From Viridibacterium silvisoli (lineage in GTDB: Bacteria; Pseudomonadota; Gammaproteobacteria; Burkholderiales; Rhodocyclaceae), in contig NZ_JAYXHS010000001.1 of assembly GCF_036017035.1 (NCBI RefSeq), positions 682,001 to 746,000 on the forward strand: DNA of 64,000 nucleotides. Reading direction: 5' to 3'. Below are positions 16,837-25,850 of the stretch, in pieces. The translations under genes were made by a program, and so were the position numbers. Within the stretch, counting starts at the first letter, position 1, and each line of letters opens with the position of its first letter. The notes beneath the pieces are model-generated. The model saw only the letters and a list, made by a program, of their open reading frames with translations, searched no databases and was not told where the DNA came from.

Positions 16837-19506
16837 ATGAATGCCCCCCAGACGATTTACCTGAAGGACTATGCGCCCCCGACCTGGCTGGTCGATACGG
16901 TCGATCTGGATATCGCCATCAACGACGGTTTCGCCCTTGTCAGCGCCCGCCTGGCGATGCGCCGCAATCCAGACGCTGCTGCTGGCGCGCTGCTGCTCGA
17001 CGGCGAAGACTTGCACCTGGAGAGCATCCGCATTGATGGTCGCCCGCTTGGCGCGGACGAATACGCATACAGCGGCGACAAGCTCACCATCACCAGCGTG
17101 CCGGATGACTTTGTGCTCGAAACCGTGGTGCGCATCGAACCGGACAAGAACACCCAGCTGTCGGGCCTCTACCGCTCCAAGGACGGCTACTTCACGCAAT
17201 GCGAAGCACAGGGCTTCCGCCGCATCACCTTCTACCCGGATCGTCCCGATGTCATGGCGCGCTTCACATGCACGCTGCATGCAGACAAGAGCCGCTTCCC
17301 TGTACTGCTGTCGAACGGTAACCCGGTCGCGCAGGGTGACGAAGACGGAGGCCGTCACTGGGCAAAGTGGCAAGATCCCTTTGCCAAGCCCGCCTACCTG
17401 TTCGCCTGCGTCGCCGCGAAGCTGGAAGTCGTCGAGGACACCTACGTCACGACCTCCGGCCGCCGCGTGCGCTGCGCGGTGTACGTCGAGCCCGGCAAGC
17501 TCGACCAGTGCGCGCATGCGCTGGCCGCACTGAAGCTGTCGATGAAGTGGGACGAGGATGTGTTCGGCCTCGAGATGGATCTTGAGCACTACATGATCGT
17601 TGCCGTTGGCGACTTCAACATGGGGGCGATGGAGAACAAGGGCCTCAACATCTTCAATACCAAGTTCGTTCTGGCGCGCCCCGACACGGCAACCGACACG
17701 GACTACCAGAACATCGATCGCGTCGTCGCGCACGAGTACTTCCACAACTGGACCGGCAACCGCGTCACCTGCCGCGACTGGTTCCAGCTGTCGCTCAAGG
17801 AAGGCCTCACCGTTTTCCGCGACCAGAATTTCGGCATGGACGTGCACTCCGCTGGCGTCACACGTATCCAGGAAGTACGTACCCTGCGCGCCGCGCAGTA
17901 CCCCGAAGATGCGGGCCCGATGGCGCACCCGATCCGCCCGGCCAGCTACGCCGAGATCAACAATTTCTACACGGCGACGGTCTACGAAAAGGGCGCGGAA
18001 GTGATCCGCATGATCCACACCCTGATCGGCAAGGACGCCTTCCGCAAGGGCATGGATCTGTACTTCGCGCGCCACGATGGCCAGGCCGTCACCTGCGAGG
18101 ACTTCGTCGCGGCGATGCAGGATGCATCCGGCCTCAACCTCGACCAGTTCCAGCGCTGGTACAACCAGGCCGGCACGCCCAAGCTGATCGTGCGCAGCAG
18201 CTACGACGCGGCGGGCAAACGCTACACGCTGGACGTGGAACAGCAGTACCCGGCCACGCCGTATGAGGAGCGCATGACCGCCGAAGGCAACGGCATCGCA
18301 CGCGGCCCCTACTACATGCCGCTGGTGCTCGGCCTGCTCGACGCCAAGGGCAACGAGCTGCCACTGCGCCTTGCTGGTGAAGAGCGCGTGCAGGGCACGC
18401 AATGCACACTGTCGATCCGCAAGGACAAGCAGCGCTTCGTCTTCGCCGATGTCGACGCCGAACCGGTGCCCTCGTTGCTGCGCGGCTTCTCCGCGCCGGT
18501 GGTGCTCGACTACCCCTACAGCAACGACGAGCTGACGCACCTGATGGCCTTCGACAGCGACGCCGTCAATCGCTGGGAAGCCGCCCAGCGTCTCGCCACC
18601 GGCATCCTGCTGAAGGGCATCGCGGCGCCTTCCGTGCCCGCCGACACGTGGATTCCGGAGAGCTATGTCGAAGCCATGCGCCGCCTGCTGGCCTCTGCCT
18701 TCACGGCCGACGGCGATCCGGCGCTCGTCGCCGAAGCACTGGTTCTACCGGCCGAGACTTATCTCGCCGAGCAGATGGAAGTCGTCGAACCGGACGCCAT
18801 CCACCTCGCACGTCTGGCCTTGCGCCAGCACCTCGCCCAGGCCCTGCGTGAGCCCCTGCTCAAGGCCTACCACGACCTGAAAGTGGACCGCCCGTATTCG
18901 CCGGACAGCGAGCAGGCCGGCAAGCGCGCACTGCGCAACGTCTGCCTGTCCTACCTCGCCGAGCTGGGCGATGAAGCCTCGCACGCGCTCGTGCTGGCCC
19001 ACTACGAGCAGGCCGCCAACATGACCGACACCATGGCGGCGCTCGCCGCGCTGGCCAATCTGGACGTGCCGGCACGCCACAGCGTGCTCGATGCTTTCTA
19101 TGCCAGATGGAAAGGCGAAGCACTGGTCGTCGACAAGTGGCTGCAAGTGCAATCCACCTCGCGCCTGCCGAACACCGGCAGCGACGTACGCGCCCTCATG
19201 GCCCACGAAGCCTTCGACATCCGCAACCCGAACAAGGTGTATGCGCTCGTCCGCGCCTTCTGCGCGGCCAACCCGAAACACTTCCACGCAGCAGACGGCA
19301 GCGGTTACAAGCTGGCAGCAGACGTGATCCTGCAACTCGACCCGCTCAACCCGCAGGTCGCCTCGCGTATCGCCCGCACCTTCGACCGCTGGAAGAAGTT
19401 CGACCCGGCACGGCAGGCCAAGGCCCGCGAACAGCTCGAACGCATCAAGGCGCAAGTCGGCTTGTCGAGTGATGTCGCGGAAGTTGTCGGCAAGGCGCTG
19501 GACTGA
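16837..19506 (+). CDS. pepN: Aminopeptidase N
   Basis: 889 residues, close to the E. coli PepN length. The M1 signatures are present: exopeptidase motif GAMEN at 263-267 and zinc site HEYFHNW at 299-305 with the downstream Glu in the LKEGLTVFRD block. The N-terminal NAPQTIYLKDYAPP start and the C-terminal helical domain ending in VAEVVGKAL also match the family. It is a cytoplasmic zinc metallopeptidase removing N-terminal residues from peptides, the main broad-specificity aminopeptidase in proteobacteria. It is followed after 38 bases by the UPF0303 gene on the same strand. Confidence 0.97.
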   Translation: MNAPQTIYLKDYAPPTWLVDTVDLDIAINDGFALVSARLAMRRNPDAAAGALLLDGEDLHLESIRIDGRPLGADEYAYSGDKLTITSVPDDFVLETVVRIEPDKNTQLSGLYRSKDGYFTQCEAQGFRRITFYPDRPDVMARFTCTLHADKSRFPVLLSNGNPVAQGDEDGGRHWAKWQDPFAKPAYLFACVAAKLEVVEDTYVTTSGRRVRCAVYVEPGKLDQCAHALAALKLSMKWDEDVFGLEMDLEHYMIVAVGDFNMGAMENKGLNIFNTKFVLARPDTATDTDYQNIDRVVAHEYFHNWTGNRVTCRDWFQLSLKEGLTVFRDQNFGMDVHSAGVTRIQEVRTLRAAQYPEDAGPMAHPIRPASYAEINNFYTATVYEKGAEVIRMIHTLIGKDAFRKGMDLYFARHDGQAVTCEDFVAAMQDASGLNLDQFQRWYNQAGTPKLIVRSSYDAAGKRYTLDVEQQYPATPYEERMTAEGNGIARGPYYMPLVLGLLDAKGNELPLRLAGEERVQGTQCTLSIRKDKQRFVFADVDAEPVPSLLRGFSAPVVLDYPYSNDELTHLMAFDSDAVNRWEAAQRLATGILLKGIAAPSVPADTWIPESYVEAMRRLLASAFTADGDPALVAEALVLPAETYLAEQMEVVEPDAIHLARLALRQHLAQALREPLLKAYHDLKVDRPYSPDSEQAGKRALRNVCLSYLAELGDEASHALVLAHYEQAANMTDTMAALAALANLDVPARHSVLDAFYARWKGEALVVDKWLQVQSTSRLPNTGSDVRALMAHEAFDIRNPNKVYALVRAFCAANPKHFHAADGSGYKLAADVILQLDPLNPQVASRIARTFDRWKKFDPARQAKAREQLERIKAQVGLSSDVAEVVGKALD

Positions 19507-19544
19507 ACGCACAGGCACCGATCAAACAAGAAGGAGCAACACAC

Positions 19545-20042
19545 GTGAATCTGGAAAATGACATCGCCCGCGCAAACCTGCAGGAAAAGACCCTGCAGTT
19601 CGACCAGTTCGACACAACAACGGCCTGGACGCTGGGCTGCCTGCTGAAAGAGAGCGCTGAAGCGCAAGGCGTGGCCGTCGCCATCGACATCACCTTGGCC
19701 GGCACGCCCCTCTTCATCTATGCCATGGCGGGCACCAACCCCGGCCACGCGGACTGGATCCGCCGCAAGCGCAACACGGTGATGCGCTTCGGCAAGAGCT
19801 CCTTCCTCGTCGGCCTCGACACGCAGAAGATGGACACGACGCTGGATGCACGCACCGGCTCGACGCGCAGCGAGTACGAGGCCGTGGGCGGCAGCTTCCC
19901 GATCCGTCTGCGCGGCAGTGCGAACGTGATCGGCGCCGTCTCGGTGTCCGGCCTCGCACCACGCGCAGACCACATGCTGATCGTCACGGCCATCGCACGA
20001 CACCTGCAGGCCGATCTGGCCACGCTGGCACTCGAAGGCTGA
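19545..20042 (+). CDS. UPF0303 / haem-degrading domain family protein
   Basis: 165 residues of the UPF0303 (YBR137W-like) family, visible in FDTTTAWTLGCLLKESA, the AMAGTNPGHADWIRRKRN block and the C-terminal GSANVIGAVSVSGL plus LPR/PR-DH-type ending. Members adopt a profilin/GlcG-like fold; some annotations give the fold as 'haem-degrading domain', but enzymatic activity is not established for most. The start MNLENDIARANLQEK has GAAGGAG upstream (AAGAAGGAGCAAC). It probably shares a transcript with pepN. Cytoplasmic, function unknown. Confidence 0.82.
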   Translation: MNLENDIARANLQEKTLQFDQFDTTTAWTLGCLLKESAEAQGVAVAIDITLAGTPLFIYAMAGTNPGHADWIRRKRNTVMRFGKSSFLVGLDTQKMDTTLDARTGSTRSEYEAVGGSFPIRLRGSANVIGAVSVSGLAPRADHMLIVTAIARHLQADLATLALEG

Positions 20043-20171
20043 GCACCTGCACGGGACAATGCGCGCCTCCGCAATGGCGGCACGCCTTGTCCGGATTGTC
20101 CTGCTTACAGCAACAGTGAGTTGCAGCCGCATGGCTTTTTCGCCGGGCCACACTCGCCTAGAGTGCGGGGC

Positions 20172-20858
20172 ATGACTATCGATCCGTCCGCCGAGGCCCC
20201 ACAGGCCACCCTGCATTACATTTTCGATCCACTCTGTGGCTGGTGCTATGCCGCCTCGCCACTGCTACGTGCATTCAGCAGCAGCCCGCTCGGCGAAAGC
20301 GTCGCGCTGCGCCTGCATCCGGGCCTGTTGTTCGAGGGGCCACGCGAGCTCGGCTTGCCGTTTCGCCAGCACATCCTCGAAGCGGACCAACGCATTCACC
20401 AATTGACCGGCGTGCCCTTCGGCGCACCCTACATCGCGCGCGTGAAGAATCCTGCGCCCATCATTCTCGATTCGACCCTGCCTTCGCTCAGCGTGCTTGC
20501 CGCCGAAGCGCTGGCACCCGCCGCGGGACTGGACATGCTGGAAGCCATCCAGCAGGCGCACTACGAAGCCGGCCACGACGTTTGCCAGCCCGAACGCCTG
20601 CAGGCATTGGCCATCGCACGCGGCCTGCCCGCCGACGCCTTCGATGCGATGCAGGGCTCGCAACGCGAGGCCTTGTTCGGCGAAGTGCGCATTGCACGCG
20701 CCATGTTGCAGGCCAGTGGCGGACAAGGCTTTCCGACCTTCGTACTCGAGACCGGCAAGCGCCGCGTACGCCTCGATCACTCGCAGCACTACGGCCAGCC
20801 ACAAGCCTTCATCGATCAGATCAACCACGTCCTTTCGCAGCCTGGAGAACACGCATGA
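20172..20858 (+). CDS. DsbA-family thioredoxin-fold protein
   Basis: 228 residues with a thioredoxin-fold active site CGWC at residues 22-25 (IFDPLCGWCYAASPLL) and a helical insertion followed by the cis-Pro loop (GGQGFPTFVLE). It has no signal peptide, so it is cytoplasmic, like the FrnE-type DsbA relatives. ATG 20172 is used because the preceding in-frame codons do not match the fold. The gene overlaps the next one (RutE-like) by ATGA at 20855-20858, so they are translationally coupled; a shared redox or thiol function is suggested but not specified by the sequence. Confidence 0.8.
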   Translation: MTIDPSAEAPQATLHYIFDPLCGWCYAASPLLRAFSSSPLGESVALRLHPGLLFEGPRELGLPFRQHILEADQRIHQLTGVPFGAPYIARVKNPAPIILDSTLPSLSVLAAEALAPAAGLDMLEAIQQAHYEAGHDVCQPERLQALAIARGLPADAFDAMQGSQREALFGEVRIARAMLQASGGQGFPTFVLETGKRRVRLDHSQHYGQPQAFIDQINHVLSQPGEHA

Positions 20859-21448
20859 CCCTGCAGCTCGCCCCACAAGAAGCCCTCGACATTGCCTTTC
20901 GCAACGCACGCACCTTCAACAAATTCACCGATCAACCGGTGACGGACGAGACCCTGCGCGAGATCGTCGATCTGATGAAGTGGGGCCCGACCTCGCTGAA
21001 CAGCCAGGCCGGCCGCTTCGTCTTCCTGCGCTCGAAGGAGTCGCGCGAGCGGCTGCGTCCGGCGCTGTCCGCCGGCAATCTGGAAAAGACCATGGCGGCA
21101 CCGATCACCGTCATCGTCGCCATCGACAACGAGTTCTACGAGCACCTGCCCACGCTGTTCCCGGCTTATGACGCACGCCCGATGTTCCAGGCGAATGCTG
21201 CCGTAGCCGAGAAGACAGGCTTCCGTGACGGCACCCTGCAGGGCGCTTATTTCATCATCGCTGCACGCATGCTGGGCCTCGATTGCGGCCCGATGGCCGG
21301 CTTCGATGCCGCCAAGGTCGACGCCGAGTTCTTCCCCGACGGCAAGTGGCGCACCAACTTCCTCATCAACCTCGGCTACGGCGATGCGGCCGGCAACTAT
21401 CCGCGCAACCCGCGCCTGAGCTTCGAGCAGACGACACAGATCCTCTGA
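20855..21448 (+). CDS. Malonic semialdehyde reductase RutE-like nitroreductase
   Basis: 197 residues. FMN-dependent nitroreductase family: FRNARTFNKFTDQPVTDETL with the N-terminal Arg/Thr flavin contacts, MKWGPTSLNSQAGRF, and C-terminal GLDCGPMAGFD and NLGYGDAAGNYPRNPRL, which are characteristic of the RutE/HadB-RutE subfamily. RutE reduces malonic semialdehyde to 3-hydroxypropionate in pyrimidine degradation; no other rut gene is present, so the natural substrate here may differ. It is translationally coupled to the DsbA-like gene and followed by a clear terminator. Confidence 0.88.
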   Translation: MTLQLAPQEALDIAFRNARTFNKFTDQPVTDETLREIVDLMKWGPTSLNSQAGRFVFLRSKESRERLRPALSAGNLEKTMAAPITVIVAIDNEFYEHLPTLFPAYDARPMFQANAAVAEKTGFRDGTLQGAYFIIAARMLGLDCGPMAGFDAAKVDAEFFPDGKWRTNFLINLGYGDAAGNYPRNPRLSFEQTTQIL

Positions 21449-21474
21449 GCGGCCAGCACCGCAGCGTGAAAACA

Positions 21475-21494
21475 GGGCGCCCAGGCGCCCTTTT
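21475..21494 (+). terminator. Intrinsic terminator after the RutE-like gene
   Basis: Perfect 7-bp stem GGGCGCC / GGCGCCC with a CA loop, followed by TTTT and a T-rich stretch. Confidence 0.85.
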
Positions 21495-21587
21495 CATTTC
21501 TCCCAGCCGTGCCTACCAGGCTGGCGTCATCGGCGAAGCCCTCTACAATGCAGCTGTGCCGCACCGGCCATGCTCATGGAACCCGCA

Positions 21588-22346
21588 ATGACCGCCGTCC
21601 CCGATCGTTTCGTCGCGCTCTTCATCGATGCAGACAACGCACCTGCGTCGCATATCGAAGTCATCCTCAACGAGCTGGCAGCCCTCGGCACGGTCGGCAT
21701 CCGCCGTGCTTACGGCAACTGGAAGGGCGAGCGCCTCAACTCATGGGAGCGCGTGCTGCACGAGTACGCCATCCAGCCGATCCAGCAGTTCGATCTCACC
21801 AAGGGCAAGAACGCGACCGACATTGCTCTGGTGATCGACGCGATGGACACGCTCTACGCGCGCAAGGTCGAAGTGTTCGCGCTAGTCTCATCGGATTCGG
21901 ATTTCACGCCACTGGCCACGCGCCTGCAGGCCGACGGCAAGATGGTCGTCGGCTTCGGCGAACGCAAGGCGCCGGCCGCTTTCGTGAATGCCTGTTCGAA
22001 ATTCCTCTACCTCGAGAACGAGATTGCTGACGAGGAGCCGGGCGCTGCGGCCACCGTCGTCAAACGCTCGGCAAAAGAACTCAAGGGTGACACGCGTCTC
22101 GTCAAACTTCTGCGCAACGCCGTGCAAGCCGCAGAAGGCGACGATGGCTGGTCGCACTTCGGGCGCGTCGGTCAGCACATTGCCAACCAGGCGTCGTTCG
22201 ACTCGCGCAACTACGGCTACAAGAAGCCCATCGACCTGTTCCGCGCGACCGATCTATTCGATATCGAAGTACGCAGCCATACCAGCTATCTGCGCGACAA
22301 GCGCCGTAACAAAGCCGTGACACCCGAACCCGCTGCGGAGAAATGA
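21588..22346 (+). CDS. NYN domain protein with C-terminal OST-HTH/LOTUS domain
   Basis: 252 residues. The N-terminal NYN (PIN-like) nuclease domain shows its acidic positions in VALFIDADNAP, KNATDIALVIDAMD and VSSDSDFTPL. The C-terminal part (about 155-235: GDTRLVKLLRNAVQAAEGDDGW ... NYGYKKPIDLFRATDLFDIE) is an OST-HTH/LOTUS RNA-binding domain. The combination is known from bacterial and eukaryotic (MARF1-like) proteins and points to an RNA-directed nuclease. Starts at 21570, 21576 and 21588 are all in frame; 21588 gives the usual MxxxPDRFVALFIDADN beginning. It is monocistronic with flanking terminators. Confidence 0.85.
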   Translation: MTAVPDRFVALFIDADNAPASHIEVILNELAALGTVGIRRAYGNWKGERLNSWERVLHEYAIQPIQQFDLTKGKNATDIALVIDAMDTLYARKVEVFALVSSDSDFTPLATRLQADGKMVVGFGERKAPAAFVNACSKFLYLENEIADEEPGAAATVVKRSAKELKGDTRLVKLLRNAVQAAEGDDGWSHFGRVGQHIANQASFDSRNYGYKKPIDLFRATDLFDIEVRSHTSYLRDKRRNKAVTPEPAAEK

Positions 22347-22377
22347 ACAGGCCTGCCGACAAGGTCGGCAGGCCTGT
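22347..22377. terminator. Convergent terminator between NYN and DoxX genes
   Basis: A perfect 14-bp inverted repeat (ACAGGCCTGCCGAC / GTCGGCAGGCCTGT) with loop AAG begins immediately after the NYN stop codon. There is no long T run on either side, so termination strength is uncertain. Confidence 0.7.
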
Positions 22378-22400
22378 AATTACATCAACGGACTTGTCTG

Positions 22401-22775
22401 TTACTTCTTGCGACTGTCGATGCTCAGCGCCGTCGCGCCGGTAGAGGCCAGCAACAGGAAGCCCCCCGCGATCGCGAGGTTCTTGAGGAAATGGATCATC
22501 TGCATCTGGTCGGCAAAGTTGCTGTGGAAGATCGCAGCTGAAATCACGCTGAACGCCGCCAGCGCCAATGCCACCCAACGCGTCTGGAAGCCGATGACGA
22601 TGGCAATGCCGCCCAGCAGCTCAAGCGCCACCGTCGGCCACAACAGGATGGTCGGTACCCCCATCGCCTGCATGTAGCCCGCCGTACCTGCCGGGTTGCC
22701 CAGCTTGCCGAAACCCGACAGCACGAAAATGATGGCGAGCAGGATGCGGCCCGCCAGATGCATGTAGTTGTTCAT
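22401..22775 (-). CDS. DoxX family membrane protein
   Basis: 124 residues with four predicted membrane helices and the DoxX pattern AGRILLAIIFVLSGFGKL at the N-terminus and PTVALELLGGIAIVIGF in helix 2-3. DoxX-like proteins are small inner-membrane proteins, linked in some species to oxidative or thiol stress or to quinone oxidation, with no defined reaction for most. The start at 22775 is supported by GAGGG eight bases upstream; the same frame is open further upstream without coding character. Monocistronic. Confidence 0.88.
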   Translation of the reverse strand: MNNYMHLAGRILLAIIFVLSGFGKLGNPAGTAGYMQAMGVPTILLWPTVALELLGGIAIVIGFQTRWVALALAAFSVISAAIFHSNFADQMQMIHFLKNLAIAGGFLLLASTGATALSIDSRKK

Positions 22776-23129
22776 GTGATCCCTCGTATGTTTGTCCTGC
22801 AATGCGTGCGTCGTGCACGCAACCATGTACTGCGCAGGAGCGACGCCAATCGATGCGTCGATGGGGCGCACTCTAGGTGATTCGCGAACCCGGGTGAATA
22901 CGCCAGGATGGGATTGCCTGTTGCACGTCAGGCAACAATCAGCAAGTGGCGACGACAAGACGATGAGACAAAGAGCGTGCACAACGTCACAAATCCGCCT
23001 ACAGCATGTGTGTCAAATCGTGACATCACGCACGCTGACAAGGGTTGTTCCTGATGTGCAGCGCAACAACGGCAGCGTAACCTTGACTCATCAATAGTCA
23101 AATTGCCATTGGCATATCAGGACGTGACC
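22776..23129. other. Intergenic region upstream of doxX and the 86-residue hypothetical gene
   Basis: About 350 bases between divergent genes. It contains no convincing gene, tRNA or strong palindrome. It should carry the promoters of both flanking genes; no consensus pair stands out. Confidence 0.4.
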
Positions 23130-23387
23130 TTGGATCCAACATTCATCCCCCGCAAGACGACCTCCGGCACGGAGGAAATCCGCACCCGTGCGCACAAGCT
23201 GGAGGCACGTCTGCGTGCGCTGCTGATCCAGATTGACGGCAACAAACGGGTTGGCGATCTGCAGGCCACCATCGGGGCAGGAGCCGCCGAAGACCTGCGC
23301 AAGTTGCACGAACTTGGGCTGGTCGGCTGGGACGACTCCTTGTCGAATACGCTGGCGAACCAGCGTCGCTCGTCAACGCCCCAGTAA
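23130..23387 (+). CDS. Hypothetical protein, small helical/winged-helix-like
   Basis: 85 residues from the proposed TTG start (MDPTFIPRKT), which has AGGA eight bases upstream; in-frame TTG and GTG codons lie 6 to 27 bases further upstream. The sequence has a basic N-terminus, then KLEARLRALLIQIDGNKRVGDL and AEDLRKLHELGLVGW, a pattern seen in small winged-helix-like modules of betaproteobacterial regulators. No signal peptide or membrane segment. The last 15 bases overlap the convergent LON-domain gene. Codon use looks like a real gene; function unknown. Confidence 0.6.
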   Translation: MDPTFIPRKTTSGTEEIRTRAHKLEARLRALLIQIDGNKRVGDLQATIGAGAAEDLRKLHELGLVGWDDSLSNTLANQRRSSTPQ

Positions 23388-23996
23388 TTTGTGATCGCTG
23401 AGGTACTGGAAGATGATCGACAGCCGCAAGGTCGGATCTTCCAGCTCCAGCAAGCGCAAGCGCGCCAGCGGCGGAATCGGCAAGATCTCCGTAAAGCGGT
23501 ACCCCACCCAGTTCGCGTCATCGAAGCGATAAGGCGCGGCAATCACCTCCTGCCCCTTGTCCGCCGCCGCCAGTTGCAGCAGTGACTGCATGCTCGCGTA
23601 TTCCGCGGGCACCTCCATGTCAGCCTCGCTCAACCAGTCGATGCTCGCCTCGACAGTATTCTTCGGCGTGACCACATAGTCGGCAATGCGGAAACGGCGG
23701 CCACCGCTGACCGTGATGCCGAGCATGCCTTGCTGTGCCATGTCCCAATCGATGACCCGCGCCTCGACGCCGACACGATGTGGCTGCGCTGCTTCGCCTA
23801 CCTCATTGCCGTGCTCGATCAGGCAGATGCCGAAAGCGCTGTTGGCCTGCATGCAGGCCGCAATCATGTCCATGTAACGCGCTTCGAAGATGCGCAGCTT
23901 CATGCGCCCTTGCGGCAGCAACACATTGCCCAGCGGAAAGATTGGCAGGACTTCGCGATTGGCGTCGGCGGCGGTTTCTGTCTGGGCTTCACTCAT
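23373..23996 (-). CDS. LON peptidase substrate-binding domain protein
   Basis: 207 residues corresponding to the N-terminal (LON-SB) domain of Lon without AAA or protease parts: LPIFPLGNVLLPQGRMKLRIFEARYMDM, GICLIEHG, then GMLGITVSGGRRFRI. Stand-alone LON domains occur widely in proteobacteria and are thought to bind proteins or peptides, with no defined reaction. It is divergent from the MidA-type methyltransferase gene with about 100 bp between starts. Confidence 0.88.
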   Translation of the reverse strand: MSEAQTETAADANREVLPIFPLGNVLLPQGRMKLRIFEARYMDMIAACMQANSAFGICLIEHGNEVGEAAQPHRVGVEARVIDWDMAQQGMLGITVSGGRRFRIADYVVTPKNTVEASIDWLSEADMEVPAEYASMQSLLQLAAADKGQEVIAAPYRFDDANWVGYRFTEILPIPPLARLRLLELEDPTLRLSIIFQYLSDHKLLGR

Positions 23997-24100
23997 GAGC
24001 GATGTGTGACTGGAGGCAGGGGCGGATGGGAGGATTGAGCTGATCAGCGCCTCCGGATTGTACCCGGCACACCCATCAGCCCACCGTTACAATCCGACGT

Positions 24101-25270
24101 ATGAAGGAACTCAATCAACTCCCGCTGCCGGGCGCAGACGCGCAAGCGCATTCGGACGCATTGCTCGCACAGCTACGGCATTCGATCACCGCCGCGGACG
24201 GCTGGATCAGTTTTGCGCGCTACATGGAAGAAGCGCTCTACACCCCGGGCCTGGGTTATTACAGTGGCGGTTCGCGCAAGTTCGGCGCGGATGGCGATTT
24301 CATCACCGCGCCTGAAATCTCACCGCTCTACGGCTCGGCACTGGCCGCACAAGTGGCACAGGTCATGTCGCTGTCTGCGCGGCAACTGATCGAGGTCGGC
24401 GCCGGCACCGGTGCGCTCGCTGCAGATTTACTTACGGCGCTGGAAGCCAGCGACATGCTGCCGGAGCGCTACGACATTCTCGAACTTTCAGGTGAGCTGC
24501 GTGAGCGCCAGGCGCAGACGCTGCAAGCGCGCGTACCCCACCTTGCCGCGCGCGTGCGCTGGCTCGACGCCTTACCCGCCAGTTTCGAAGGCTGCATCGT
24601 CGCCAATGAAGTGCTCGACGTGATGCCGGTACATTGCCTCGTCTGGCGCAACGGGGAATGTCATGAGCGCGGCGTCAGCCTCTCCGATGGACAACTCGTC
24701 TGGGCCGAGCGCGAACTCGATGCCAGGCTGGCGACCGCCGTGCAAGCCTTGCCGGTCCGCATCGACGGCCCTGACGAGTATGCCAGCGAGATATGCCTGG
24801 CCTCGCGTGCCTGGCTCGCCGAGTGGGCGCGCAGTCTGCAACGCGGCGCACTGCTGCTGATCGACTACGGCTACCCACAGGCCGAGTACTACCTGCCCGC
24901 ACGCAGCACCGGAACGCTGCAGTGCTACTACCGCCACCGTGCGCATACCGAGCTCCTGCAATGGCCGGGGCTCAATGACATTACAGCCTTCGTGGATTTC
25001 ACGGCGAGCGCCGAAGCCGCCTACGATGCCGGTCTCGACGTGCTGGGCTACACCACGCAGGCCAGTTTTCTGGTCAACTGCGGCGTGCTGCAACTGCTGG
25101 AGAAGCGCGGACCGTCGGACGGCGCAGACTATCTGCGCGCTGCCCGCGCGCTGCAAAGGCTGATCGGCCCGCACGAAATGGGCGAGCTGTTCAAGGTGTT
25201 GGCAGTGGGGAAAGGAATCGGGGAGCCGCTACTCGGCTTCACGCGCGGCGACCGCACGCACGCATTGTGA
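24101..25270 (+). CDS. MidA/NDUFAF7-type class I SAM-dependent methyltransferase
   Basis: 389 residues. The N-terminus has the conserved SFARYMEEALYTPGLGYYSGGSRK-type block with FITAPEISPLYG, followed by the SAM-binding loop EVGAGTG at 98-104, and FEGCIVANEVLDVMPV; these are the hallmarks of the DUF185/MidA family. In mitochondria NDUFAF7 dimethylates an arginine of complex I subunit NDUFS2; bacterial members are presumed protein arginine methyltransferases but their target is not shown. Cytoplasmic, no coupled neighbours. An 8-bp inverted repeat (GACGTGCG / CGCACGTC, 25282-25309) after the stop may be a weak terminator. Confidence 0.88.
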   Translation: MKELNQLPLPGADAQAHSDALLAQLRHSITAADGWISFARYMEEALYTPGLGYYSGGSRKFGADGDFITAPEISPLYGSALAAQVAQVMSLSARQLIEVGAGTGALAADLLTALEASDMLPERYDILELSGELRERQAQTLQARVPHLAARVRWLDALPASFEGCIVANEVLDVMPVHCLVWRNGECHERGVSLSDGQLVWAERELDARLATAVQALPVRIDGPDEYASEICLASRAWLAEWARSLQRGALLLIDYGYPQAEYYLPARSTGTLQCYYRHRAHTELLQWPGLNDITAFVDFTASAEAAYDAGLDVLGYTTQASFLVNCGVLQLLEKRGPSDGADYLRAARALQRLIGPHEMGELFKVLAVGKGIGEPLLGFTRGDRTHAL

Positions 25271-25322
25271 ACGGCGAGACGGACGTGCGCAGCGAACGCC
25301 ACGCACGTCACGCAGGTGTTGT

Positions 25323-25538
25323 TTATTCTTGCGAGCTGTAGAGACGCGACATGAAACCGTCAATGTCGGTCAGCGCCGGCACTTGCGGCGTTCGTGGCTT
25401 CACGCTGGTTTCACTGACCGTCTGCAAACCCAACCCCAGTGCTGCTTGCGGCAGCCAGTTTGCATTCAAGACTTCTTCGCCGTAACGCTCGGCATCGGTG
25501 AGGCGTGCGCCTGATGTCATATCCATGATGTTCACCAT
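25323..25538 (-). CDS. Small hypothetical protein (71 aa)
   Basis: Starts MVNIMDMTSGARLTDAERYG and ends FMSRLYSSQE. The start at 25538 is favoured by GGGAG seven to eleven bases upstream; the frame is open upstream for 48 more codons that look non-coding. No signal peptide, cysteine motif or membrane segment. The N-terminal DAERYGEEVLNANWLPQAALGL could form a helix, and the Pro-rich middle (KPRTPQVPALTD) is likely a flexible linker. I do not recognise it. It is isolated, convergent with the methyltransferase gene. Confidence 0.55.
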   Translation of the reverse strand: MVNIMDMTSGARLTDAERYGEEVLNANWLPQAALGLGLQTVSETSVKPRTPQVPALTDIDGFMSRLYSSQE

Positions 25539-25850
25539 TTTGTGGGCTCCCGGTCGGCTGTGGGCAGCTCTGCTCCGTCGACTGCCCACACCCTCTATAA
25601 CGAACCAAACCGTCAAAGGTTGAAAGCCATTTCTGTGGCGGGATGCAAATTGCGTCACACACCTCGGACAAGCACCTCCCAAGCCCCCGGAACACCCCGG
25701 GGCCGGATGATGAAATGATGGTCAATGAATATTAAAATCCGTCGCGCGCCTGCCCCGAAGTCTGGTCAGGGAAGACCATTGGGCAGGCGGGATTTCAAGG
25801 AAGAATAATGCGTGGGTGAGCCGGGGCTGGCCACGCAGCGCAAGCGCGAA
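25539..25850. other. Intergenic region between two minus-strand genes
   Basis: 312 bases upstream of the 71-residue gene and downstream of the pyrE-linked gene. It includes an AT-richer stretch around 25710-25740 and otherwise no gene or clear hairpin with a T run. It likely carries the promoter of the 71-residue gene. Confidence 0.4.

Noticed and set aside
16693..18540. Open frame of 615 codons on the minus strand
   Set aside because: Antisense shadow of pepN; no family motif, and the M1 peptidase signatures are on the plus strand.
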